Source of the DNA: Nitrospiraceae bacterium
Lineage (GTDB): Bacteria > Nitrospirota > Thermodesulfovibrionia > UBA6902
Assembly: GCA_020346765.1 (NCBI GenBank)
Contig: CP070788.1
Span: 2,638,162 to 2,673,352, forward strand
Direction of reading: 5' to 3'
DNA: 35,191 bases
Part shown: piece after piece, positions 16,434-24,120 of the stretch
Layout: the number at the start of each line of letters is the position of its first letter
Position numbering within the stretch: position 1 is the first letter of the stretch
Notes under the pieces: model-generated
The model's database searches: none
Told to the model about the DNA's origin: nothing
Seen by the model: only the letters and a program-made list of their open reading frames with translations
Made by a program: the position numbers and the translations under genes

Positions 16434-17165
16434 ATGACGACGATTGAAGCAGGGAGCGGAGCACACAGGATCACTGAAAAGAAAGGGGGCCGCAGGTTTC
16501 TGGCTGCGGTACTGCTCCTCATCCTGGTCAGCATCTGTCTTATCGCTCCGCCAGGGGCTCTCGGTGAAGCTCCATGGAAGCCGGCCGACGCGCTCAAGAC
16601 CTACCTGCTTGACAACTACCCCTGGGAGGAAATCGAAGTGAGCAACATCCTCATGACGGGAGACATGAAAGAGCAGCCTCCGGTAAAGATTATCGTTGAA
16701 AAAGGCCCGATTGGAAGCAGCGTCTTTACTTTTGTCTTCAAAGATAAAACCAGGAATATCGTGAGGGCAAACGTAAGGGCTTTTGGGTGGGTTGTAATGA
16801 CACGACGAGCATACCAGAGAAGACATACTATCGGTGACAGCGATATCTATCGCGCCAAGATGGATGTGCGAAAAATGCCACGGAGCGCTATCAGAGACCC
16901 ACAGAAAGTATTGGGCAAATCACTGAAAAGGTCCGTTGCAGCCAACCTGCCCCTTGTGGAAGGCATGATTGAGAATTCACAGGTAGTGTCCCGGGGAAAA
17001 CTGGTGGTACTCCTGATCAGCAATGAGGGAATGAGCGTGAGGGCAGCCGGCAAAACAAAGGAGAAGGGATATGTGGGAATGCCTGTGACTGCCATTAACC
17101 TGTCGTCAAAAAAGGAAGTCAGCGGCATACTTGTCGATGAAAGCACTGTCAAGGTAGAACTTTAG
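16434..17165 (+). CDS. flgA: P-ring assembly chaperone FlgA
   Basis: The 243-residue protein begins with a basic stretch and a hydrophobic signal segment (about 22-43), consistent with Sec export to the periplasm. A SAF/FlgA domain follows: TRRAYQRRHTIGDSDIYRAKMDVRKMP, then SLKRSVAANLPLVEGMIE and GYVGMPVTAINLSSKKEVSG-type beta segments. FlgA chaperones FlgI during P-ring formation. The N-terminal extension before the hydrophobic core is slightly long, so a later start is possible, though no better ribosome binding site is evident. Confidence 0.93.
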   Translation: MTTIEAGSGAHRITEKKGGRRFLAAVLLLILVSICLIAPPGALGEAPWKPADALKTYLLDNYPWEEIEVSNILMTGDMKEQPPVKIIVEKGPIGSSVFTFVFKDKTRNIVRANVRAFGWVVMTRRAYQRRHTIGDSDIYRAKMDVRKMPRSAIRDPQKVLGKSLKRSVAANLPLVEGMIENSQVVSRGKLVVLLISNEGMSVRAAGKTKEKGYVGMPVTAINLSSKKEVSGILVDESTVKVEL

Positions 17166-17181
17166 AAGAAAGGTGAATCAG

Positions 17182-17943
17182 ATGACAGTTGAAATAAAGA
17201 AAGGAATCAACAGCAAAGCGGGCGCAGGGCTATGCTGGCAGCTTTTTCTGCTGGCACTTTCAGCCCTCATATTTCTGTCATCCTGCGCCACTCCATCGGC
17301 AAAGCTGCCGCCTCCGCCCCCAAAGTATGTGGACTATTCTGATCAGGCTGATCAGATGCTTTCGCGGAACTCCCTCTGGGTAGACCGCGGCAACCTTTTT
17401 GATGACAGAAAGGCCCGAAGGCTGAATGACCTTGTGACGATACAGATCGTGGAGAACCTGTCCGGGTCGGGCACAGCCGACACAGAGACCAGCAAAGACT
17501 CAACGCTTGAGTACAAGCTGGAGGAGTTCTTCGGCATGAACCTTGACTTCGGTATTCAGGACTGGCCCCTGATGAAAGACTTGTACAAAAACGGCAATGT
17601 ATTCAAGCCTGAAATCAAGAGCACTTCGGCATCAGATTTCAAGGGGGAAGGGGACACGAACCGTGAGGGAAAACTGATCGCTACCATAACAGCAAAAGTT
17701 GTGGAAGTCATGCCCAACGGGAATCTCGTGCTTGAGGCCCGGAAAGAGCTGACGATCAACAGCGAGACACAGATTCTTGTGCTTACGGGAATGGTGAGAC
17801 CTGATGACGTGACATCGGACAACACGGTATTCAGCAACAAGATTGCCGATGCCCGGGTGTACTATGTCGGCGACGGAGTTTTGCAGGAGAAGCAGAGTCC
17901 CGGATGGTTCGTGAGGGTACTGGACCATGTATGGCCATTCTGA
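17182..17943 (+). CDS. flgH: Flagellar L-ring lipoprotein FlgH
   Basis: The 253-residue protein has a lipoprotein signal with the lipobox LSSC (cysteine at residue 35 from this start). FlgH-specific segments are SLWVDRGNLFDDRKARRLNDLVTIQIVENLSGSGTADT and the C-terminal LVLTGMVRPDDVTSDNTVFSNKIADARVYY. FlgH forms the outer-membrane L ring, proof of a Gram-negative envelope. I prefer the ATG at 17182, 8 bases after AAAGG; a GTG at 17173 would add three residues. It lies 16 bases after flgA. Confidence 0.95.
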   Translation: MTVEIKKGINSKAGAGLCWQLFLLALSALIFLSSCATPSAKLPPPPPKYVDYSDQADQMLSRNSLWVDRGNLFDDRKARRLNDLVTIQIVENLSGSGTADTETSKDSTLEYKLEEFFGMNLDFGIQDWPLMKDLYKNGNVFKPEIKSTSASDFKGEGDTNREGKLIATITAKVVEVMPNGNLVLEARKELTINSETQILVLTGMVRPDDVTSDNTVFSNKIADARVYYVGDGVLQEKQSPGWFVRVLDHVWPF

Positions 17944-17962
17944 TGAAGGCAGGCGAAACGGT

Positions 17963-19120
17963 ATGAACAGCTCTGAAGGAGCAGCACCGTATCTTACGTC
18001 AGGAAAGGATCCCGGGAGAGTTTGGGGAGCTGCGCGGTATTTTCTTTTTATTCTGCTGTGTGCTTTCCTTGCTGTGCCGGAATTGAGGGCAGAGCGCATC
18101 AAGGATATCGCGAAGTTCGAGGGGGTCCGGGAGAATCAGCTCATCGGCTACGGCATTGTCGTCGGCCTTGACGGAACGGGCGACAAGGGGAAAACAGCCG
18201 TCCAGGGCATAGCAAACATGCTCACACGAATGGGTGTGACTGTGGATCCGAAAGATGTTAAATCGAAAAGCATCGCAGCCGCAGTCGTAACAGCAACGCT
18301 GCCGCCCTTTGCAAAGCCGGGCATGAAGATAGATGCCCTTGTATCTACAATCGGCGATGCAGGCAGTATTCAGGGAGGTACGCTCCTTCTCGCTCCGCTG
18401 AAAGGTCCTGATGGAATGGTCTACGGACTTGCCCAGGGGCCGGTATCCATCGGCGGATTTGCCGCGGAAGGGGAAGGTGCTTCGCTGCAGAAAAACCATC
18501 CCACTGCGGGAAAGATACCAGAAGGTGTAACGATCGAACGGGAGCCACGCTTCACCCTTGGCAATGGAGATGAAATCAGGCTGTTCCTCCAGAAGGCTGA
18601 CTTTGCCACTGTGGACGGCATTACCAGAAAGATCAACGAGGAGTTTCAGGGGGAGTACGCGTTCCCCATTGATCCCTCGGCCGTGAAGGTGATTGTGCCG
18701 CCCCACTTTAGAGAAAATCTCATCGGCATGATAACGAGAATTGAAGATATGGATGTACCCGTTGACATGACGGCACGGGTTATTATTAATGAACGCACGG
18801 GAACGATAGTTATCGGCAACAATGTCAGGATATCTCCTGTTGCCATTGCCCATGGCTCTCTTGCCATAGAGATTATGGAACAGCCTGAAGTGTCACAGCC
18901 GCTGCCCTTTGCTCCCAGAGGCTCTGAAACGGTCGTTGTCCCTCGCACAGGCATATCAATAAACGAGCAGAAGGCCTCCCTTGTTCAGGTGTCCGGCGTT
19001 ACGCTGGGTGAGGTTGTGAGGGCACTGAATACACTGGGCGTTACCCCCCGGGACCTCATATCTATCCTTCAGGCCTTAAAGGCCGCGGGCGCACTGCGTG
19101 CCGAACTGGAGATCATATGA
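17963..19120 (+). CDS. flgI: Flagellar P-ring protein FlgI
   Basis: The 385-residue precursor has a Sec signal (about 25-42, ending near LRA) and then the conserved mature start ERIKDIAKFEGVRENQLIGYGIVVGLDGTGDK. Later FlgI segments include TLPPFAKPGMKIDALVSTIGDA and the final SLVQVSGVTLGEVVRALNTLGVTPRDLISILQALKAAGAL. It forms the peptidoglycan P ring. I chose the ATG at 17963, because the open frame's first ATG (17927) would overlap flgH by 17 bases. The upstream ribosome binding site is modest. The stop overlaps flgJ (ATGA). Confidence 0.95.
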   Translation: MNSSEGAAPYLTSGKDPGRVWGAARYFLFILLCAFLAVPELRAERIKDIAKFEGVRENQLIGYGIVVGLDGTGDKGKTAVQGIANMLTRMGVTVDPKDVKSKSIAAAVVTATLPPFAKPGMKIDALVSTIGDAGSIQGGTLLLAPLKGPDGMVYGLAQGPVSIGGFAAEGEGASLQKNHPTAGKIPEGVTIEREPRFTLGNGDEIRLFLQKADFATVDGITRKINEEFQGEYAFPIDPSAVKVIVPPHFRENLIGMITRIEDMDVPVDMTARVIINERTGTIVIGNNVRISPVAIAHGSLAIEIMEQPEVSQPLPFAPRGSETVVVPRTGISINEQKASLVQVSGVTLGEVVRALNTLGVTPRDLISILQALKAAGALRAELEII

Positions 19121-19494
19121 TAGATCATCTTTCACTGATACGCCATGAGCCGCCTGTTTCTGGTGATACGGCGCGGTCGGCAAAGCAGAGCACACTGCCC
19201 TCTGCGGTTTCAGGACTGAATGACAATCCTGTCAACAGGAGCGATGATATAAAGAAGGTGGCAAAGGATATGGAGTCGCTCTTTGCCTACCAGCTTCTGA
19301 AGACCATGAGGGAAACGTCTCAGAGCCTGTCAGGTGAAAGCCCGGGCTATGGCAACGATACATACATGAGCCTCTTTGATATGGAAGTTTCAAAGATCAT
19401 GGCAGATCGGGGGCTCGGGCTGCAGGATGCAATACTGAAGTGGCTGGACAGGACCCAGGAGAACCGAATCGATGAAAATAATCAGACTAAATAA
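19117..19494 (+). CDS. flgJ: Rod-binding scaffold protein FlgJ (without muramidase domain)
   Basis: The 125-residue protein carries only the rod-binding domain: KKVAKDMESLFAYQLLKTMRETSQ (about 46-69), then YMSLFDMEVSKIMADRGLGLQDAILKWL. It lacks the C-terminal peptidoglycan hydrolase of the two-domain enterobacterial FlgJ, as is common outside Gammaproteobacteria. A separate lytic enzyme must then open the wall; none is in the window. The start overlaps the flgI stop. A sigma-28 promoter follows 25 bases after its end, so the operon probably ends here. Confidence 0.9.
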   Translation: MIDHLSLIRHEPPVSGDTARSAKQSTLPSAVSGLNDNPVNRSDDIKKVAKDMESLFAYQLLKTMRETSQSLSGESPGYGNDTYMSLFDMEVSKIMADRGLGLQDAILKWLDRTQENRIDENNQTK

Positions 19495-19518
19495 TGCACC
19501 TTACCGGAAAGGACACGC

Positions 19519-19545
19519 TAAAGAATTCATGGGGCCTGCCGATAA
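19519..19545 (+). promoter_or_regulatory. Sigma-28 (FliA) promoter for flgM-flgN-flgK-flgL
   Basis: TAAAGAAT, 11 bases, GCCGATAA: the -10 element is a perfect match to the FliA consensus and the -35 TAAA is present at canonical spacing. It lies 113 bases before the flgM start. A short inverted repeat (CCTGCC at 19535-19540, GGCAGG at 19550-19555) overlaps the -10 element. Expression of the anti-sigma factor from a FliA promoter is the usual late-gene feedback arrangement. Confidence 0.88.
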
Positions 19546-19658
19546 GACAGGCAGGAATTGTAAAATGAATTTACAGCCAGGGAGGGCAGGCTCCGATCAG
19601 CACGTAACAGGAGTCACGGCGATTGACAGAGAGCGTGGACACAAAAGGGGGAGGGCAT

Positions 19659-19952
19659 ATGAAAATTAATGGTAACAACCCTGTTGAAGGAAAGGATCTG
19701 TACAACAAGGTACGGGAGACCAATACATATTCCGAGGCCGAACGGTCTGACAGTGCCAGAAACAGTGATGCAGATAAAGACAGGATAAGCCTTTCGGGCA
19801 ATGCCCGGAAGATTCATGAGCTCAAGGGCCTCATTGAACAGCTCCCCGACATACGGACAGACCGGGTTGAAGAGCTCAGGAAGGCCCTTGATGCGGGTCA
19901 GTACAACGTGGATCCTCTCAAGATAGCGGAAAAAGTACTGGAAGAGATATGA
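19659..19952 (+). CDS. flgM: Anti-sigma-28 factor FlgM
   Basis: The 97-residue, mostly disordered protein has the FlgM family N-terminal MKINGNNP and a C-terminal sigma-binding region (about 43-97): DRISLSGNARKIHELKGLIEQLP, then RVEELRKALDAGQYNVDPLKIAEKVL. It binds FliA and is exported once the hook is complete, freeing the sigma factor. The ATG at 19659 is preceded by GGGGGAGG; the longer frame from 19623 adds unrelated residues. The stop overlaps the flgN-like start (ATGA). Confidence 0.95.
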   Translation: MKINGNNPVEGKDLYNKVRETNTYSEAERSDSARNSDADKDRISLSGNARKIHELKGLIEQLPDIRTDRVEELRKALDAGQYNVDPLKIAEKVLEEI

Positions 19953-20404
19953 CACCGGACAGCGCGATTATAAGCATACTGAGTGAACAGGTCAACTCAT
20001 ACAAGAATCTTCACGCGCTGCTGAGCAGGGAACGGGAATGTCTCGTTGCAATTGACTCAGAGAGGATTGAAACGATATCAAAGGAGAAAGACACGGTAAT
20101 CATGAGACTGAGGCTGCTTGAAGAGGAGCGGCAGAGACTTCTCCGGGAGTTTGCCCGTGATCACAGCTGCAATGACGACATAAATCTCGACGATCTTGCG
20201 GAAATAACGGGGAACGGGCTCTTCAGGGATCTCCGTTTGCAGCTGCGGTCACTCCTGCAGAGCATTGAGGAGATAAACAGGTTTAATGCCATCCTCATCG
20301 ACCGCTCGCTGAGCCATTTGAAAACGAACTCGAACTTTCTCCGCCTCTTCAGGTCCGGCCCTCACCCTCAATCCACCGGCGTTCTCTTATCAAAGGAGAC
20401 ATAG
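19949..20404 (+). CDS. flgN: FlgN-family flagellar export chaperone
   Basis: The 151-residue protein is predicted to be almost all helix, with long heptad-like stretches (ISILSEQVNSYKNLHALLSRERECLVAIDSE; KEKDTVIMRLRLLEEERQRLL), the FlgN fold. FlgN chaperones the hook-filament junction proteins FlgK and FlgL, which are encoded immediately downstream. Sequence conservation in this family is low, so the call rests on helical character, length and position. It overlaps flgM by 4 bases and abuts flgK directly. Confidence 0.88.
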   Translation: MTPDSAIISILSEQVNSYKNLHALLSRERECLVAIDSERIETISKEKDTVIMRLRLLEEERQRLLREFARDHSCNDDINLDDLAEITGNGLFRDLRLQLRSLLQSIEEINRFNAILIDRSLSHLKTNSNFLRLFRSGPHPQSTGVLLSKET

Positions 20405-22027
20405 ATGTCGCTTTCCGGACTATTTGATATTGGCAAATCTGCGCTTTTTGCCAGCCAGACCGCGCTGAATGTTGTCAGCAATAACATTGCAAACGTCAAT
20501 ACGCCGGGCTACAGCAGGCATGAAGCAATTTTGGAAGTGGCCAATCCCGTTCAGGTCAACGGCCAATTTATCGGCAGGGGAGTGGGTGATGTGGAAGTCA
20601 GGAGGCACTTTGACAAATTCATCTTTCTGCAGATCATCGGCCAGAACCAGAGCTACGGGAAATCATACTCTCTGGAGCGGGGGTTGAGCCATATCGAACA
20701 GATATTCAATGAAGCGCAAAACCTCGGACTGGGAAGCTCACTCAAGGAGTATTTCAACGCATGGCAGGAGGTTGCCGGCAATCCTGACGGTGAGCCGCAG
20801 AGAACATCGCTTCTCCATAGGACGCGCGCACTCCTCCAGCGCTCCCAGCAAATGGAGCACGATATCAATAACGCGCTCAAGGGAATCAACGACGACATCG
20901 GTAATGCCGTCAATGATATCAACGACATTACTGCAATGATTTCATCGCTGAACGAAAAGATCTCCCAGCTTGAGGCGGGTCTGACCACAGAGCAGGCAAG
21001 CTACTTCAGAGACCAGAGGGACAGTCATCTCACCGCCCTGGCAGAATATATGGATTACACATGGTATGAAGACAAGAATGGCCGGGTTTCAATTTTTGCG
21101 GGCGGCAGGACGCTTGTCAACGAGATGGCAGCGTATACGCTCACCACAGTGGTTGACCTTGACGGACACAGGAATGTCTACGCCGGGCAGGATGACATAA
21201 CCTCTGCGATCAGCAGGGGCAGGCTGGGAGGCCTTCTTGCAGTGAGGGGAGAGATTGAAACAAACTCCCTCCACGATCTCAGAAAACTGACGGCATCAAT
21301 CATTAAGGAAACAAATATGGTCCACCGTACGGGGTACGGGCTTGACGGATCTACGGACAGGGATTTTTTCAGCGGCCTTCAGGTATATACACGCGAGTAC
21401 TCGTCATCAGGGTATGTAACCTCTGCTTCGGTTAGCGACGTGACATCCCTTACCCTGAATGAGTACGACATTCAGTTTGACAGTGCAGCCACCTACGAAG
21501 TCTATAATCGCCAGTCAGGGGCCCTGGTGACTTCAGGGGCCTTTACGGCCGGCGGCACCATCAGCTTTGAGGGAATAGATGTTGTAATCGACGGTGCGCC
21601 TGCTGCGGGCGACAGCTTTCTCGTCAGCCCTCTGATGGGTGTGATAGAGGACGCAGCTGTTGCAATAACGGACACAAATCACATAGCAGCTGCGTCTTCA
21701 GACCTGACACTGCCCGGTGACAACAGGAAGGCACTGGAGATCGTTGATCTTAACCAGGGCAGCATCGCGGACCTTGGTGGAGGAACCTTTTCAGAGTATT
21801 ATCAAGGAATCGTCACCGATATCGGCATCATGAGCAGGGCAGCCTCTGACAGCCTTACCTATGACGATAACCTGAGATTTGAGCTTGAGACAAAACGGGA
21901 AGCTGTTTCAGGCGTCTCACTTGATGAGGAGGCCGCCAACCTGGTGAGATTCCAGCGCATGTATGAGGCCGCAGGAAGGGTGCTGAAGGTGGCCGACGAC
22001 CTGATGGAGATGATAATAAATTTATGA
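20405..22027 (+). CDS. flgK: Flagellar hook-filament junction protein FlgK (HAP1)
   Basis: The 540-residue axial protein has the FlgK N-terminus LFDIGKSALFASQTALNVVSNNIANVNTPGYSRHEA and C-terminus SLDEEAANLVRFQRMYEAAGRVLKVADDLMEMII. The centre (about 330-440) is a variable surface domain. It joins the hook to the filament with FlgL. The ATG lies directly after the flgN stop, with AAAGGAG about 6 bases upstream. It overlaps flgL by 4 bases. Confidence 0.97.
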   Translation: MSLSGLFDIGKSALFASQTALNVVSNNIANVNTPGYSRHEAILEVANPVQVNGQFIGRGVGDVEVRRHFDKFIFLQIIGQNQSYGKSYSLERGLSHIEQIFNEAQNLGLGSSLKEYFNAWQEVAGNPDGEPQRTSLLHRTRALLQRSQQMEHDINNALKGINDDIGNAVNDINDITAMISSLNEKISQLEAGLTTEQASYFRDQRDSHLTALAEYMDYTWYEDKNGRVSIFAGGRTLVNEMAAYTLTTVVDLDGHRNVYAGQDDITSAISRGRLGGLLAVRGEIETNSLHDLRKLTASIIKETNMVHRTGYGLDGSTDRDFFSGLQVYTREYSSSGYVTSASVSDVTSLTLNEYDIQFDSAATYEVYNRQSGALVTSGAFTAGGTISFEGIDVVIDGAPAAGDSFLVSPLMGVIEDAAVAITDTNHIAAASSDLTLPGDNRKALEIVDLNQGSIADLGGGTFSEYYQGIVTDIGIMSRAASDSLTYDDNLRFELETKREAVSGVSLDEEAANLVRFQRMYEAAGRVLKVADDLMEMIINL

Positions 22028-22908
22028 GAATTACATCGTTTACCATATTTAATCAGCTCACACGGTCTCTGAACAGCAATATACGGGACATGTACCGTCT
22101 GAGCAACAGTCTGGCCACTGGGAAAAAGATCAACAGTCCTTCAGACGATACATCGGGAATGATGAAAGCCATGGACTACAAGGTGAGCATTAATGAAATA
22201 GAGCAGTACCGGAAAAACATCAACGAGGCCGAATCCCGTTTGGGGTTTACGGACAGTACCCTGTCCTCGGTATCGAATGCCCTGATTCGGGCGCGGGAAC
22301 TGGCACTTAAGGCGTCAAATGGAACCGAAACAGCGGGGTCACGAGCTGCAATAGCGGCAGAAGTGGATGACCTGAGGGATGAGATCCTGAAAATGTCCAA
22401 CACGAAGTTCAGAAACCGCTTCCTCTTCTCTGGATTCAAGACCGATACCACTGCATTTGATCCTGCCGCAGGATATGCCTATCAAGGCGATTCAGGTGAA
22501 ATCAATCTGAAAATTGACAAAGGTGTCACTATGGCAATCAATATCCCCGGCGATACAGTATTTGGTTCAGGGCCTTCGAGCGTTATGGCAGTACTTGATG
22601 ACCTCTATAACAATCTGACGAACAACAGCCTGACAGGTATCCAGACAGCCTTGACAGAGATTGACACTGCACTGGACCAGGTCAATAGTGTACGGGCCGA
22701 TATCGGTGGAAGGCTGAACCATCTGGAAGGTCTCAGGAGCAACCTGGACGACAGGGACCTGACCTGGAAGACATATCTTTCTGACACAGAAGATACGGAC
22801 ATTGCTGAAACCGTGAGCGAGATATCAAAAATCGAGGTGGCACTGCAGTCATTAAGACAATCCGGAGCTGAAATTCTTTCCCAGTCCCTGTTAAACTTTC
22901 TCAGATAA
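22024..22908 (+). CDS. flgL: Flagellar hook-filament junction protein FlgL (HAP3)
   Basis: The 294-residue protein is flagellin-like at both ends: RITSFTIFNQLTRSLNSNIRDMYRLSNSLATGKKINSPSDDTSG at the N-terminus and VSEISKIEVALQSLRQSGAEILSQSLLNFL at the C-terminus. The segment KFRNRFLFSGFKTDTTAFD is typical of FlgL. The start overlaps the flgK stop (ATGA). A 119-base gap to csrA follows, in which I see no clear terminator or promoter. Confidence 0.97.
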   Translation: MRITSFTIFNQLTRSLNSNIRDMYRLSNSLATGKKINSPSDDTSGMMKAMDYKVSINEIEQYRKNINEAESRLGFTDSTLSSVSNALIRARELALKASNGTETAGSRAAIAAEVDDLRDEILKMSNTKFRNRFLFSGFKTDTTAFDPAAGYAYQGDSGEINLKIDKGVTMAINIPGDTVFGSGPSSVMAVLDDLYNNLTNNSLTGIQTALTEIDTALDQVNSVRADIGGRLNHLEGLRSNLDDRDLTWKTYLSDTEDTDIAETVSEISKIEVALQSLRQSGAEILSQSLLNFLR

Positions 22909-23027
22909 TCGAGGGTAGTCCGCGGCATCAATGATAATCTCCCCATTCAATGACCCGTTGGGGTAAAATACGGGGTGTGCTGTGCAGAGACAGACAGGAT
23001 CTCATCGGGTAGTAAGGGAGGAGCAGG

Positions 23028-23258
23028 ATGCTGGTATTGACACGGAAGTCAAATGAGTCTGTAAAGCTTGGAGATGAAATCACTGTGACGATCATCGAAG
23101 TAAAAGGGAATTCTGTCAGGCTGGGGATAGAGGCGCCGGCTGATATCAGGGTGTTCAGGAAAGAGCTCTATGAGAAAATCAGAGAGGAAAACTTCAGGTC
23201 TTCTAATCTCTTTATGGATGAATTTACCAAGATACGTAACGTGCTGAGGCCGAAATGA
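23028..23258 (+). CDS. csrA: Carbon storage regulator CsrA
   Basis: The 76-residue RNA-binding dimer represses translation by binding GGA motifs in mRNA leaders. The RNA-contact residues L4 and R44 (VFRKELYEKI) are present. The long C-terminus contains IREEN with N55; the same IxxEN segment is linked to FliW control in Bacillus subtilis CsrA. GGAGGAG precedes the ATG by 6 bases. The stop overlaps the fliW start (ATGA), and the flagellin gene is the next gene downstream, so flagellin mRNA is the likely main target. Confidence 0.96.
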   Translation: MLVLTRKSNESVKLGDEITVTIIEVKGNSVRLGIEAPADIRVFRKELYEKIREENFRSSNLFMDEFTKIRNVLRPK

Positions 23259-23674
23259 TAAAGGTACAAACGTCCCGCTTCGGAGAGCTGGCCGTAAGGG
23301 AAGACCGGGTGGTGAGTTTCCCCTCGGGCCTGATCGGCCTCCCGCGGTTGCAGCGTTTCTTCCTCATTGACCACAAGGATACACCGCTCAGCTGGCTCCA
23401 GGCCGTTGACGACCCTGACATCGCGTTTATTGTTGCCTCGCCCACGCTTATTGTCCAGGACTATTCATTGAACCTCGACAGCTCAGTAAAAAAGTATATC
23501 GAACTGCAAAATGACGATGATCTTGCTGTCCTTGTCACGGTGAGGGTTGAGGGGGACGATGTTATTGCCAATTTTCAGGGGCCTCTTGCGATAAATTCCC
23601 GAACCATGAAGGGTGTGCAGGTTGTTCTCGACCAGACCCCTGAGTCACCAAGGGAGCCGGGGAGCCCCCTATGA
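23255..23674 (+). CDS. fliW: Flagellar assembly factor FliW
   Basis: The 139-residue protein has the FliW pattern: SRFGELAVREDRVVSFPSGLIGLPRLQRFFLIDH, then LSWLQAVDDPDIAFIVASP and a final GPLAINSRTMKGVQVVLD. FliW binds flagellin or, when flagellin is exported, binds CsrA and relieves its repression. The start overlaps csrA by 4 bases, so both proteins are made together. A GAGTCA/TGACTC inverted repeat (23642-23677) spans the stop codon and may be a weak terminator or mRNA-stabilising hairpin. Confidence 0.96.
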   Translation: MIKVQTSRFGELAVREDRVVSFPSGLIGLPRLQRFFLIDHKDTPLSWLQAVDDPDIAFIVASPTLIVQDYSLNLDSSVKKYIELQNDDDLAVLVTVRVEGDDVIANFQGPLAINSRTMKGVQVVLDQTPESPREPGSPL

Positions 23675-23877
23675 CTCACTGACGAGATGTCTTTTATCAC
23701 AATAAACGTCATAAGCACACCCTATTTTGGTACAGAGCCGTTTCTCCCACTCATCGTCAATTGAGCCTATCCCTTTGAAATATAGTTGTAAAATGCTTCT
23801 TTCCCCCTGAGCTCCCGCCTTTATAGTCATGTAAAAATACCATTCTTACAATTGGAAATAATATTTACAGTAACGTC
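23675..23877. other. Intergenic stretch between fliW and the flagellin promoter
   Basis: About 200 AT-richer bases with no credible gene on either strand. Apart from the inverted repeat that ends in the fliW stop codon, I see no clear terminator, promoter or repeat here. The sigma-28 promoter follows immediately, and a 216-base transcribed flagellin leader lies beyond it. Confidence 0.5.
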
Positions 23878-23904
23878 TAAAGTTTTTATCGTGAATGCCG
23901 ATAG
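23878..23904 (+). promoter_or_regulatory. Sigma-28 (FliA) promoter for flagellin
   Basis: TAAAGTTT, 11 bases, GCCGATAG: the -35 is a full consensus and the -10 matches 7 of 8 positions. It lies 216 bases upstream of the flagellin ATG, so the mRNA has an unusually long leader of about 205 bases. This is the late-class promoter expected for flagellin. Confidence 0.9.
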
Positions 23905-23935
23905 GAAACCTAAAGACAGAGAACGGGAGACGGTC

Positions 23936-24115
23936 AGGAAGGAGGTGATGAAAGCACAGAGAAGCATGATGGCAGCAGCACCGCCCCTGCTTCAGCAAAT
24001 GACCTGATCCATGAGCACTGCAGCAGCGGCGGGCATAAGCCTGCTGAAACGGCACGGATGCCGGACAAAGTCGGGGTCTGAAAGAAACGCAGAATTCCGG
24101 CTTACATCAAGGAGG
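23936..24115 (+). promoter_or_regulatory. Flagellin leader with two GGA-rich sites (putative CsrA targets)
   Basis: The leader contains AGGAAGGAGGTGAT at 23936-23949, of which AAGGAGGTGAT fully complements the usual 16S rRNA 3' end, and CAAGGAGGA at 24108-24116, which includes the flagellin ribosome binding site 5 bases before the ATG. CsrA binds GGA motifs, and in Bacillus two such sites in the flagellin leader allow CsrA to block translation. The upstream site could also start a 19-residue peptide (ATG 23948, stop 24007), but it sits only 2 bases from that ATG. Confidence 0.5.
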
Positions 24116-24120
24116 ACACC

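Noticed and set aside
17999-18853. 284-codon minus-strand open frame inside flgI
   Set aside because: Antisense shadow of flgI with no domain or ribosome binding site.
19472-19669. 65-codon plus-strand frame between flgJ and flgM
   Set aside because: It overlaps both genes and the sigma-28 promoter, has no ribosome binding site, and runs past the flgM start in another frame.
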